A stretch of DNA of 14,104 nucleotides, taken from the NCBI GenBank assembly GCA_946886475.1, contig CAMPIQ010000100.1, positions 1 through 14,104 of the forward strand, in the 5' to 3' direction. The stretch's first letter is position 1; the number at the start of each line of letters is the position of its first letter. The translations under genes and the position numbers were made by a program. Positions 1-6,828 of the stretch are shown one piece after another. This DNA comes from an uncultured Chitinophagales bacterium. Its GTDB lineage: Bacteria; Bacteroidota; Bacteroidia; Chitinophagales; Chitinophagaceae. The notes under the pieces were generated by a model, which saw nothing but the letters and a program-made list of their open reading frames with translations, ran no database searches and was not told the DNA's origin.

Positions 1-182
1 TCGAGTATAAAAGACCAGTGTAGATTCATTGAAATATGGGTTCATCATTTGAACTGGAAACTCAGATACTTATAGCTAAAGCAGTTGAATTTGGTAACAA
101 GGAGCTTATTTTATTGCTTCTTAAAGAAATTGATGAAGAACAAAAAATGTTAATGAGTTATCTCAATAAAATAAAAGAGTAA
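1..182 (+). pseudogene. C-terminal remnant of a four-helix-bundle (S23/IVS-type) protein, apparently frameshifted
   Basis: An open frame from ATG 36 to TAA 180-182 encodes 48 residues beginning MGSSFELETQILIAK and ending NKIKE. This resembles the last helix region of the four-helix-bundle family related to the 23S rRNA intervening-sequence protein (S23), whose members are usually about 120 residues. The residues expected just before MGSS (roughly RFIEIS) appear in a different frame: frame 1 at bases 22-36 reads RFIEI. The frame with MGSS has stops at 21-23 and 30-32. The simplest reading is a small deletion near base 34 in a once intact gene whose start lies left of the window. The alternative is that the 48-residue ORF is translated alone. 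Function in the family is poorly known. The family match is from recalled family sequence, not a search. Confidence 0.55.
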
Positions 183-204
183 GTTAATTCTTAAGTAAAC
201 CATC

Positions 205-232
205 CTCACAGCTCGAGGCTCATTGCTCATAA
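205..232. repeat. Heptamer-phased short tandem array upstream of rplS
   Basis: Four consecutive 7-base units all begin CTC (at 205, 212, 219 and 226), for example CTCATTG at 219 and CTCATAA at 226. A fifth partial CT follows. The phase is exact although the last four bases of each unit vary. The array sits between the four-helix-bundle remnant and the rplS promoter. No function is known to me. Confidence 0.6.
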
Positions 233-244
233 CTAAAGAAAAAC

Positions 245-275
245 TTTGCAAATCACAACCACCCCCTTACCTTTG
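245..275 (+). promoter_or_regulatory. Bacteroidota-type promoter of rplS (TTTG / TAnnTTTG)
   Basis: TTTG at 245-248 and TACCTTTG at 268-275 match the Bacteroidota -33 (TTTG) and -7 (TAnnTTTG) boxes, with a 19-base spacer that fits the known spacing. The -7 box ends 19 bases before the rplS ATG, implying a very short leader. No Shine-Dalgarno sequence is evident, which is usual for this phylum. Confidence 0.75.
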
Positions 276-294
276 CCCTCCTAAATTTTGAGTT

Positions 295-669
295 ATGAAC
301 GCTGCAATTGCCTATGTGCACGAACAATTAACGGGCAAAAAAGAATTCCCTAAGTTTAAAGCCGGTGATAATATCACTGTCAACTATAAGATCATTGAAG
401 GTAACAAGGAAAGGATCCAGTCATTCCGTGGTGATGTGATCAAATGCCAGGGTGAAGGCACTACGGCTACCTTTACAGTAAGGAAAATTTCTGATGGTGT
501 GGGCGTTGAAAGGTTATTTCCTTTTTTCTCACCAAATATCGATTCCATCATATTGAATAAATCCGGACGAGTACGCAGGGCAAAACTTTATTACCAGCGT
601 GAGCGTAGTGGTAAAAGTGCAAGGATCCAGGAGAAAAAGAGAGCTGTTGAGCAGCCTGTTACTGCATAA
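295..669 (+). CDS. rplS: 50S ribosomal protein L19
   Basis: The 124-residue product is ribosomal protein L19, a large-subunit protein located at the interface with the 30S subunit. Family hallmarks are present in order: FKAGD near residue 22, SFRGDVI at about residues 43-49, TFTVRKIS and GVGVER at about 60-73, a FP..SP segment, and the basic stretch RVRRAKLYYQR followed by GK.ARI. The length is close to the usual 115-125. The C-terminal tail after ARIQEKK is a short lineage-specific extension. The ATG at 295 is the only sensible start and lies 19 bases past a strong promoter box. The gene stands alone: it has its own promoter (245-275) and a strong terminator (691-719). The usual bacterial partners rpsP, rimM and trmD are not adjacent here. 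Confidence 0.97.
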   Translation: MNAAIAYVHEQLTGKKEFPKFKAGDNITVNYKIIEGNKERIQSFRGDVIKCQGEGTTATFTVRKISDGVGVERLFPFFSPNIDSIILNKSGRVRRAKLYYQRERSGKSARIQEKKRAVEQPVTA

Positions 670-690
670 GATCAACAAAATATTTCTGAA

Positions 691-719
691 AAGGCTATCC
701 GTTTGGATGGCCTTTTTTT
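691..719 (+). terminator. Intrinsic terminator of rplS
   Basis: A 10-base-pair stem (691-700 with 705-714, one G-U pair) encloses a GTTT loop and runs directly into a T tract ending at 719. It begins 21 bases after the rplS stop codon, so rplS is probably monocistronic. Confidence 0.9.
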
Positions 720-820
720 ATTTCCCGGATCCTGGTGCATCTAAAGTCCGCTCCGCCTTTTTTAGGAACTCCATGTTCTCTGTTTCTCAATGCCTTCAAC
801 AACTATCCATAAACCCTCCT

Positions 821-841
821 CTATCAACTATCAACTATTTT
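821..841. repeat. Heptamer-phased repeat upstream of tatA
   Basis: Two identical CTATCAA units (821-827 and 828-834) are followed by a third unit that keeps CTAT (835-841). A further related ACTATCCAT lies just upstream at about 802. The array ends three bases before the TACCTTTG box, so it occupies the position where a -33 element would be expected. Confidence 0.6.
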
Positions 842-843
842 CC

Positions 844-851
844 TACCTTTG
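844..851 (+). promoter_or_regulatory. TAnnTTTG -7 box of the tatA promoter
   Basis: TACCTTTG at 844-851 is a perfect match to the Bacteroidota -7 consensus and identical to the box upstream of rplS. It lies 27 bases before the tatA ATG at 879. No TTTG is seen at the expected -33 distance; that position is inside the CTATCAA heptamer array. It probably drives tatA and the downstream genes. Confidence 0.6.
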
Positions 852-878
852 GTACCTAATCTTAATAAACAATCCATT

Positions 879-1085
879 ATGGGTCCCTTAGGTTTTAATG
901 AAATCATGATCATCCTGATCATTGTATTGTTGTTATTTGGTGGAAGAAAGATCCCTGAACTGATGCGTGGTCTTGGCCGTGGTATCCGTGAATTCAATGA
1001 TGCCAAAAGCAATGTGAGAAGAGAGATAGAAGAAGGTACAGCCGAAAAAGACCAGAAAGCTTCTTCATCTTCAACAACCGCTTAA
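879..1085 (+). CDS. tatA: Sec-independent (twin-arginine) protein translocase subunit TatA/TatE
   Basis: The 68-residue product has the TatA architecture: a short periplasmic N-terminus (MGPLGFNE), one hydrophobic transmembrane helix (about residues 9-20), the hinge FGGRKIPEL, an amphipathic helix containing [10 protein letters not shown], and a charged tail ending in Ser/Thr. TatA oligomers form the translocation element that moves folded proteins across the inner membrane after TatC recognises the twin-arginine signal. tatC is not in this window. ATG 879 is preferred over an in-frame TTG at 849, because the family begins right before this helix and because the TTG overlaps the probable -7 box at 844-851. 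gatA follows after 28 bases, suggesting co-transcription. Confidence 0.92.
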   Translation: MGPLGFNEIMIILIIVLLLFGGRKIPELMRGLGRGIREFNDAKSNVRREIEEGTAEKDQKASSSSTTA

Positions 1086-1113
1086 TCATCCCGGCTGCAG
1101 GGATATAAAACCA

Positions 1114-2523
1114 TTGTTCTCTTTTTCTTCCATTGAGCAATACCATGCCTCTTTAAAAAAGGGCAGTGTTACATGCGTACAGGCAGTACAGCATTTCCTT
1201 TCTGCTATTGAAAAGCATAAGCACCTCAATTCATTTATTGAAATATACGAAAAGGAAGCCCTGGAAAGGGCCTCCTTTCTTGATTCAACAACTACATGGG
1301 GCAAACTTCATGGAGTGGTAATTGGGATCAAGGATAATATCTGTTTCAAAGGTCACGGGTGTTCTGCATCCTCGCGTATGCTGCAGCATTTTACTTCTCT
1401 TTACTCTGCCACTTCTGTTGAAAGATTACTGGATGAAGGAGCCATCATAATTGGCAGGCAGAACTGCGATGAGTTTGGAATGGGGTCTACCAATGAAAAC
1501 TCTGTATACGGTCCAGTTCTTAATCCCAATGACCATAGCCGTGTGGCAGGTGGATCATCGGGAGGAAGTGCTGCCTCTGTAAAGGCCGGCCTGTGTATGG
1601 TGGCAATTGGCAGTGATACCGGTGGTTCGGTAAGATTGCCGGCAGATTTTTGCGGAGTAGTTGGTTATAAACCTTCGTATGGAAGGATCTCACGGTATGG
1701 CCTGATCGCATATGCCTCTTCATTTGACCAGATAGGCATACTGGCTCAAAACATAAACGACGTATCAAAAGTTCTTTCAGTTATTTCCGGACCGGATCAA
1801 TATGACAGCACTGCGTTACAGGAAACCCTGAATTGGAATGCACCGGCAGCCAATAGAAAATACCGTATTGCTTATTTTACTGAATGGCTGAACCATGATT
1901 CCATGGATCCTGAAATAGCTTCTGCCATAAAAAATAAATTATCTGAGCTGGAAAAGGATGGTCATTCAGTGGAAGCTATGTCCTTTCCGCTCACCGAATA
2001 TATTGTTCCGGCATACTACATTCTAACCACCGCAGAAGCTTCTTCAAATCTGGCCAGGTATGATGGTGCCAGATTTGGTTATCGTTCTGCAAAAAAGCCC
2101 GACGATCTTATAAATTTTTACCAGCTCAACCGTACAGAAGGGTTTGGCAAAGAAGTAAAAAGAAGGATCATTCTGGGTACTTATGTGTTGAGTACCGGTT
2201 ATTTTGATGCTTATTTTAAAAAGGCCCAACAGGTAAGGTATTTACTTAAGCAACAAACAGATCTGATCTTTAAAGAATTTGATTTTATTATAGCACCTAA
2301 TTCACCCAATGTGGCATACAAGCTGGGTTCGGTGGATAAAGATCCACTTGCTATGTACATGGGTGATATCTTCACTGTTTTTACCAACCTCGTCGGCATT
2401 CCGGCTGTTTCTTTACCAGTTTTTAAACATTCCTCTAACCTTCCTTTTGGTTTACAAGTACTAAGTTCTCCTCATAATGAGGTATCTTTGCAACGCTTTT
2501 CGCATCAACTGATGCAACAATAA
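1114..2523 (+). CDS. gatA: Aspartyl/glutamyl-tRNA(Asn/Gln) amidotransferase subunit A
   Basis: GatA (469 residues) is the glutaminase subunit of GatCAB. It releases ammonia from glutamine for amidation of Glu-tRNA(Gln) or Asp-tRNA(Asn). The amidase-signature fold is clear: GIKDNICF carries catalytic Lys73, AGGSSGGSAAS carries the cis-Ser148, and DTGGSVRLPADFCG carries nucleophile Ser172. The 24-residue spacing of the two serines is the one known for GatA. YKPSYGRISRYGL is a further GatA hallmark that argues against a generic amidase. The start is TTG at 1114. No in-frame ATG lies near it, the N-terminal pattern FSFSSI..YH suits the family, and AGGGA-like bases (1099-1103) sit about 10 bases upstream. 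gatB and gatC are not in the window, a dispersed arrangement common in this phylum. It probably shares the tatA transcript. Confidence 0.95.
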   Translation: MFSFSSIEQYHASLKKGSVTCVQAVQHFLSAIEKHKHLNSFIEIYEKEALERASFLDSTTTWGKLHGVVIGIKDNICFKGHGCSASSRMLQHFTSLYSATSVERLLDEGAIIIGRQNCDEFGMGSTNENSVYGPVLNPNDHSRVAGGSSGGSAASVKAGLCMVAIGSDTGGSVRLPADFCGVVGYKPSYGRISRYGLIAYASSFDQIGILAQNINDVSKVLSVISGPDQYDSTALQETLNWNAPAANRKYRIAYFTEWLNHDSMDPEIASAIKNKLSELEKDGHSVEAMSFPLTEYIVPAYYILTTAEASSNLARYDGARFGYRSAKKPDDLINFYQLNRTEGFGKEVKRRIILGTYVLSTGYFDAYFKKAQQVRYLLKQQTDLIFKEFDFIIAPNSPNVAYKLGSVDKDPLAMYMGDIFTVFTNLVGIPAVSLPVFKHSSNLPFGLQVLSSPHNEVSLQRFSHQLMQQ

Positions 2524-2577
2524 AAGAGAGTAAGATTCCCGTGTGATTTTCGACTTAACCATTTAAAAAGATTTGTG

Positions 2578-3576
2578 ATGAACAAACTTTTATTGTTTGC
2601 CACCAGCCTCTTCTGTCTGAGCCTCGAAGGATTTACCATTGGTATTCCTCAATTTGGCGGTGCAAATAACGATTCCACTATCAAATCCCAAACTATCTCT
2701 GATCCCAAAAACGGATTCAAAGATCTGTTTGATTCAGAAACTAACGAGCAACAAGCGCGCCTCAATCCTAAAGCTGTAGATTTTGTACAGGATTATATGG
2801 AAGATGAGGGAGAAAGATTAAATAAAATGAAAGGGTGGGGCAAGCCATTCTTTGATAAGATCGATGCCATCTTTATTACGAACAATCTTCCGGTTGAGCT
2901 GAAGTATCTGGCTGTAATTGAGTCTGATTTAAAAACATCTGCTACGTCAAGAGTGGGTGCGGCGGGACCATGGCAGTTCATGCCTCAGACAGCTAAAGAG
3001 CTTGGCCTTAAAGTAAACCGTTCCGTAGATGAAAGAAGGAATTTTACCAAGAGCACGCAAGCTGCGGCTAAATACCTCAAGCGACTTTACAAAGTATATG
3101 GCGACTGGTTATTAGTGATAGCTGCCTATAATGGCGGCCCTGGAAAGGTAAATACGGCCATCCGTAAAAGTGGGAGCCGTAACTTCTGGGACCTTCAGTA
3201 TAACCTTCCGGCTGAATCAAGAAAGCATGTGAAGAAATTCATTGCTACTCATTACATCATGGAAGGTGAGGCTGGTTTAACCACTCTTACAAAACATGAA
3301 ACAGAAGCCCTGAACCAGGCGATTGTATCTGAAGTTGACATGACCGTACCCGTGTTGAACATCACCGGAAAATACAATTCAATGGCGCTGAGTTCATCTA
3401 TAGATATGAACATTACTGATTTCAACAGAATGAATCCCGATTTCGACAAACAGTTATCCGCCAATGGTAATTATAATCTAAGATTACCTCAGGATAAAAT
3501 GGAAATGTTCCAGGTAAAGAAACCCCAGATCCTTGAACAGTCTGTCCGCATCATGGTAAGCACAGCTACCAGGTAA
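2578..3576 (+). CDS. MltD-like membrane-bound or periplasmic lytic transglycosylase
   Basis: This 332-residue protein has an SLT (family 1, goose-lysozyme-like) domain that cleaves the MurNAc-GlcNAc bond of peptidoglycan to give 1,6-anhydro ends. Motifs are ordered as in MltD: LAVIES with catalytic Glu115, GAAGPWQFMPQTA (residues 127-139), DERRNFTKSTQAAAKYL (151-167) and IAAYNGGPGKV (181-191). The N-terminus (MNKLLLFATSLFCLSL) looks like a signal peptide or anchor. A cysteine is present at residue 13, but the lipobox context is poor. Residues about 255-320 form a C-terminal module ending in YNLRLPQDKMEMF; it resembles a degenerate LysM-type wall-binding segment but is not a clear LysM. ATG 2578 is preferred over the adjacent GTG at 2575. 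It follows gatA by 54 bases without a terminator and ends before the hairpin at 3601. Confidence 0.88.
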   Translation: MNKLLLFATSLFCLSLEGFTIGIPQFGGANNDSTIKSQTISDPKNGFKDLFDSETNEQQARLNPKAVDFVQDYMEDEGERLNKMKGWGKPFFDKIDAIFITNNLPVELKYLAVIESDLKTSATSRVGAAGPWQFMPQTAKELGLKVNRSVDERRNFTKSTQAAAKYLKRLYKVYGDWLLVIAAYNGGPGKVNTAIRKSGSRNFWDLQYNLPAESRKHVKKFIATHYIMEGEAGLTTLTKHETEALNQAIVSEVDMTVPVLNITGKYNSMALSSSIDMNITDFNRMNPDFDKQLSANGNYNLRLPQDKMEMFQVKKPQILEQSVRIMVSTATR

Positions 3577-3600
3577 AATATCTGAAAAATAAAAATTCAA

Positions 3601-3627
3601 AGCAGGACCACGGTCCTGCTTTTTTTA
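3601..3627 (+). terminator. Intrinsic terminator after the lytic transglycosylase gene, possibly bidirectional
   Basis: AGCAGGAC (3601-3608) pairs perfectly with GTCCTGCT (3613-3620) around a CACG loop and is followed by a run of T to 3626. Read on the minus strand, the same hairpin is followed by TTTGAATTTTTATTTTT, so it could also stop transcription from the converging pabB gene. Confidence 0.9.
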
Positions 3628-3736
3628 TGAGAAAGTCAAAACAAATATGTTAACCACTTTTATTGACCAGTTTATTTTATAATTTTTCAATAGCGATCCG
3701 GTTAGCATCAATCCATCAACTTCATCAGATCCGGAC

Positions 3737-4954
3737 TCAATGCCCTGTGAGCACCCTTCTTATCGCCTCTCCTTTCAACAGACACTCCTCCCATTCTTTT
3801 TCAGGATCACTGTAAAAGGTAATCCCTGATCCTACCTGGTAGGATAAATATTTGCTGGCAGCATTGTACATAATACTTCTGATCACAACATTAAAATCAA
3901 AATTTTCCTGGGGATCAATATATCCAACTGAACCGGAAAAAATGCCTCTGGATGAATCCTCATATTCATCAATCAATTGCATTACCCTCAGTTTTGGTGC
4001 ACCTGTCATTGACCCCATAGGAAAGGTTGCTGAAATAATGTCTGAAAAATTGATTCCTTCTTTTAATTCACCGCTAATGGTTGAAATCATCTGATGCACC
4101 TGGGGAAAGCTGTAAATACCAAAAAGCTCATCCACTTTTACACTGGACTCTTTACATATCCTTGTAAGATCATTTCTCACCAGGTCAACCACCATTACAT
4201 TCTCTGCCTTTTCTTTCCGGCTTTCTTTTAACATCAGCCTTTGTTTTTCATCTTCTTTCTTATTTATAAGATTTCGCTTTGAAGTTCCCTTGATAGGCTG
4301 TGAGATGATCAGTGAACCTTTACGCGCAAGAAAACGTTCGGGGCTTGCACACAGAAGGTATTGGTGATTCAATCGGTATAGAACTGAAAATGGATTGGGT
4401 GACAGTTCCGATAATTTTTGATAGACAGAAACGGGATCGATGAAAGCGCCTTGCGCAAAAAACTCCTGGCAGAAATTGATCTCATAACAATCACCTCTCA
4501 AAATGTGTTGTTGCAGGCTTTTGATCTTTTCAATGTATGCCTCCCTGGTGAGTTTGCTCTCAATTGTAAAATCGTAGCGCAATTCAACATTCTCAGGTAT
4601 TGTATTAAGAATTTCATTGTAAATATCCGCTGGGCTTTCTGCATCAATGCTGAAGCCGGCATCATTTATTGTGATCAGTATTTCAGGAATAAAAAAACTA
4701 AAGGTGGGAAAACCTATGTGGTCGGCTTTTGCGGAACGGATACCGTGAATCTGGTTTTTTAATTCGTACGATAAATGGCCGAAAGCCCATGAACCATGCT
4801 TTTGTAAAAACCGGTCTAACTCCTCAAGTGAACCGGAGGAAACAAGATGCCTTGCTCCTACAGCAAGCAAACACTCGAACTTTTGCGGTTGAATGGAATA
4901 GGATTGATTATCCAGAAAACAAAAGATGTTGAACCGGCTTACCCAGTCCAACAT
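3737..4954 (-). CDS. pabB: Aminodeoxychorismate synthase component I (para-aminobenzoate synthase)
   Basis: This chorismate-binding enzyme (405 residues from ATG 4954) makes 4-amino-4-deoxychorismate for folate synthesis, using ammonia from a PabA glutaminase not seen here. Family motifs include CYEINFCQ (156-163), SPERFL (204-209), PIKGT (220-224), AENVMVVDLVRND (250-262), GSMTGAPK (314-321), GSVGYID and GSGIT (375-379), and EWEECLLKGEA near the end. Lys222 in PIKGT is the PabB-specific residue that can attack chorismate; anthranilate synthase TrpE has Ala there, so PabB is favoured. An in-frame TTG at 4966 would add MKKK. A GAGGA sequence lies about 10 bases before that TTG, so either start is possible. 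At 405 residues it is shorter than E. coli-type PabB (about 450), mainly in the N-terminal domain, as in related Bacteroidota proteins. It lies close behind the acidic-protein gene. Confidence 0.9.
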   Translation of the reverse strand: MLDWVSRFNIFCFLDNQSYSIQPQKFECLLAVGARHLVSSGSLEELDRFLQKHGSWAFGHLSYELKNQIHGIRSAKADHIGFPTFSFFIPEILITINDAGFSIDAESPADIYNEILNTIPENVELRYDFTIESKLTREAYIEKIKSLQQHILRGDCYEINFCQEFFAQGAFIDPVSVYQKLSELSPNPFSVLYRLNHQYLLCASPERFLARKGSLIISQPIKGTSKRNLINKKEDEKQRLMLKESRKEKAENVMVVDLVRNDLTRICKESSVKVDELFGIYSFPQVHQMISTISGELKEGINFSDIISATFPMGSMTGAPKLRVMQLIDEYEDSSRGIFSGSVGYIDPQENFDFNVVIRSIMYNAASKYLSYQVGSGITFYSDPEKEWEECLLKGEAIRRVLTGH

Positions 4955-5022
4955 CTTTTTTTTCAACTGTACTATATCCTCAATGGGATAGAAGCAGTTA
5001 GTCAGGGCTTATTTATTGTTGA

Positions 5023-5418
5023 TTAAAAATCTTCTTCGTCGTCATCCATTCCTGCATCATCAGTAAAAAGATCCTTGAATTCTTCATCTTCAACTTTAAA
5101 GTCATCATCCTCTTCTGCCTTGCCGGCTTTACCTTTTCTTGATTTAGGTATGTCAAATTCCTCAAAATCCGGATCCCACTCTTCTTCCTCGTCGGCTTTA
5201 TCCCAGTTGTCATCATCTTCTACATCATCGCCATCTTCGTCGTCGTCATCTTCTTTCTTACCTTTCTTTGCTGCTTTCTTTGGAGTTACTTCTTCATCAT
5301 CCAGGTCATCATCATCATCTTCCTTCTTTGATTTAGAAGAAGTTTTTTTTGCCTGCGCTTTCAATGAGTCCACAAGATTGTTTTGAGTGGTTGTTTCCTC
5401 AACTAAGATTACTGCCAT
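5023..5418 (-). CDS. Extremely acidic small protein of unknown function
   Basis: I do not recognise a function. The 131-residue product contains 34 Asp and 21 Glu (about 42%) against 19 Lys and 1 Arg, for a net charge near -35. It has no Cys or His. It begins with a 30-residue non-acidic segment (MAVILVEETTTQNNLVDSLK), followed by alternating lysine patches (KKAAKKGKK, KSRKGKAGK) and Asp/Glu blocks. Aromatic residues punctuate the acidic half (NWDKADEEEEWDPDFEEFDI; FKVEDEEFKDLF), which argues for real selection rather than a random low-complexity frame. No signal peptide or membrane segment is visible, so it is probably cytoplasmic and largely disordered. Such composition occurs in nucleic-acid mimics, histone-like chaperones and the RNA polymerase delta tail, but nothing here identifies any of these. 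It sits between purA (89-base gap) and pabB and may share their transcript. Confidence 0.75.
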   Translation of the reverse strand: MAVILVEETTTQNNLVDSLKAQAKKTSSKSKKEDDDDDLDDEEVTPKKAAKKGKKEDDDDEDGDDVEDDDNWDKADEEEEWDPDFEEFDIPKSRKGKAGKAEEDDDFKVEDEEFKDLFTDDAGMDDDEEDF

Positions 5419-5507
5419 ATTGATTTAGGATTATACGCTGTAAAATTTGTTCGAAGATTCCAAACGGCCAAATTTTGAAAAATATTTTTTTAAATTAGAT
5501 TTTGTGC

Positions 5508-6779
5508 TTAATTAACCTTTATGATCTGGTCACGCCCCGGGCCATTGGAGATATAATGCACTTTGGCAGACAGATAGTTATTTATAAACTCTATATATGA
5601 TTTCATTTCTGCCGGAATATCGCTGGCATTCCTGATTCTGGAGCTTTCTGTTTTCCAACCAGGGAAAGACTCATATTGAGGCTCCACTTTGGAATGCATC
5701 ATCTGGAAAGGTATTTCTTTGGTTTTTTTACCATTGATCTCATATGAGGTGCAGATTTGGAGCTCATCAAAAGCATCGAGAACATCTGCCTTGGTAATTA
5801 CAAGCTGTGTTACTCCATTCAGCATAACTGCATATTGAAGTGCCACCAGATCCATCCAGCCACAACGTCTTGGCCTTCCGGTGGTAGCACCAAATTCACT
5901 TCCTATCTGCCTTAACCTTTCACCGGTTTCATCTTCAAGTTCTGTTGGGAAGGGTCCGCCACCTACCCTGGTGCAATAAGCCTTGCTTACGCCTATAACA
6001 TCCCTGATCTTTTGTGGGGCTACGCCCAGTCCATTACAAACAGCAGCCGAAATAGTATTACTGGAGGTTACAAACGGAAAGGTTCCAAAATCAATATCAA
6101 GCATACTTCCCTGCGCACCTTCCGCCAATACTTTTTTTCCTTCAGAAAGTTTTTTATTAATAAAGTATTCTCCATTCACAATATTCAGGCTCCTGAGGAA
6201 TTCAATGGCCTCAAAAAATTCCTCTTCCCATGCTGAAATATCCTCATTAAAATTATAGTTGCCCAGTAATTGCTGGTGTTTTAAACGAAGTCTTATATAA
6301 GAAGTAATAAAACTTTTGTGCAGCAGGTCTCCAACCCGCAATCCATTCCTGCCGGTTTTATCCATATAGGCAGGGCCGATGCCTTTGAGTGTTGATCCGA
6401 TCTTGTCATTGCCTTTTGAAAGTTCTGCAGCTTTGTCCAAAGCCCTGTGGGTTGGTAATATCAGGTGTGTTCTTTCTGAAATAAAAAGATTCTTCTTCAG
6501 GTCCACTCCAAAAGCTTCAACTGAGGCGGCTTCCTTTTTTAAAGTTACCGGATCAAGTACTACTCCATTGCCAATAAGATTTACTGTGCCCTGGTGAAAA
6601 ACCCCGGATGGGATCTGGTGAAGAACCAGCTTTTTATTTTCAGGTCCTACATATAAAGTGTGGCCTGCATTGGGGCCACCCTGAAATCGTGCTATAACAT
6701 CATAACCGGATGCAAAATAATCAACGATCTTTCCTTTGCCTTCATCGCCCCATTGCAATCCTAATAATACATCAACCAT
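5508..6779 (-). CDS. purA: Adenylosuccinate synthetase
   Basis: PurA (423 residues, normal length) condenses IMP with aspartate using GTP to form adenylosuccinate, the first committed step from IMP to AMP, in the cytosol. The N-terminus LLGLQWGDEGKGKIVDY carries the GTP-binding loop with catalytic Asp12. RFQGGPNAGHT follows, with catalytic His40. Further family signatures are GSTLKGIGPAYMDKTGRNG, the segment VLAEGAQGSMLDIDFGTFPFVTSS (about 218-241), GVSKAYCTRVGGGPFPTE, and TTGRPRRCGWMDL near residue 300. The C-terminus ends in SNGPGRDQII, as expected. The start is the ATG at 6779, 19 bases downstream of a TACATTTG promoter box on this strand. No purine riboswitch-like structure is apparent in the short leader. 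The acidic-protein gene follows after 89 bases. Confidence 0.97.
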   Translation of the reverse strand: MVDVLLGLQWGDEGKGKIVDYFASGYDVIARFQGGPNAGHTLYVGPENKKLVLHQIPSGVFHQGTVNLIGNGVVLDPVTLKKEAASVEAFGVDLKKNLFISERTHLILPTHRALDKAAELSKGNDKIGSTLKGIGPAYMDKTGRNGLRVGDLLHKSFITSYIRLRLKHQQLLGNYNFNEDISAWEEEFFEAIEFLRSLNIVNGEYFINKKLSEGKKVLAEGAQGSMLDIDFGTFPFVTSSNTISAAVCNGLGVAPQKIRDVIGVSKAYCTRVGGGPFPTELEDETGERLRQIGSEFGATTGRPRRCGWMDLVALQYAVMLNGVTQLVITKADVLDAFDELQICTSYEINGKKTKEIPFQMMHSKVEPQYESFPGWKTESSRIRNASDIPAEMKSYIEFINNYLSAKVHYISNGPGRDQIIKVN

Positions 6780-6798
6780 AGTAATTTATTATTCGGGG

Positions 6799-6828
6799 CA
6801 AATGTAGGTTAATTCATGAATCACCAAT
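6799..6828 (-). promoter_or_regulatory. Bacteroidota-type promoter of purA
   Basis: On the minus strand, bases 6806-6799 read TACATTTG, a perfect TAnnTTTG -7 box, ending 19 bases before the purA ATG. The distance is the same as at rplS. About 18 bases further upstream the minus strand reads ATTG (6828-6825), a partial -33 match that falls inside the heptamer array. Confidence 0.65.

Noticed and set aside
721..800. Possible small gene between the rplS terminator and the tatA promoter
   Set aside because: The only open frame is an extension overlapping the end of rplS and the terminator; it has no start context or recognisable protein features.
3692..3736. Two copies of GATCCGG flanking a CATCAA-rich stretch near the end of pabB
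   Set aside because: Only seven bases, a direct repeat rather than an inverted one, and the CATCA spacings are 8-9, not the 7-base phase seen elsewhere.
5075..5386. Serine-rich open frame antisense to the acidic protein
   Set aside because: It is the complement of the GAT/GAA/GAC-rich codons; poly-Ser is the expected shadow of Asp/Glu-rich coding sequence and has no family features.
5429..5447. TATAAT-like box upstream of the acidic-protein gene (minus strand)
   Set aside because: The other promoters here follow TAnnTTTG, the spacing to the nearest TTTG is wrong, and the spacer is AT-rich, so a chance match is likely.
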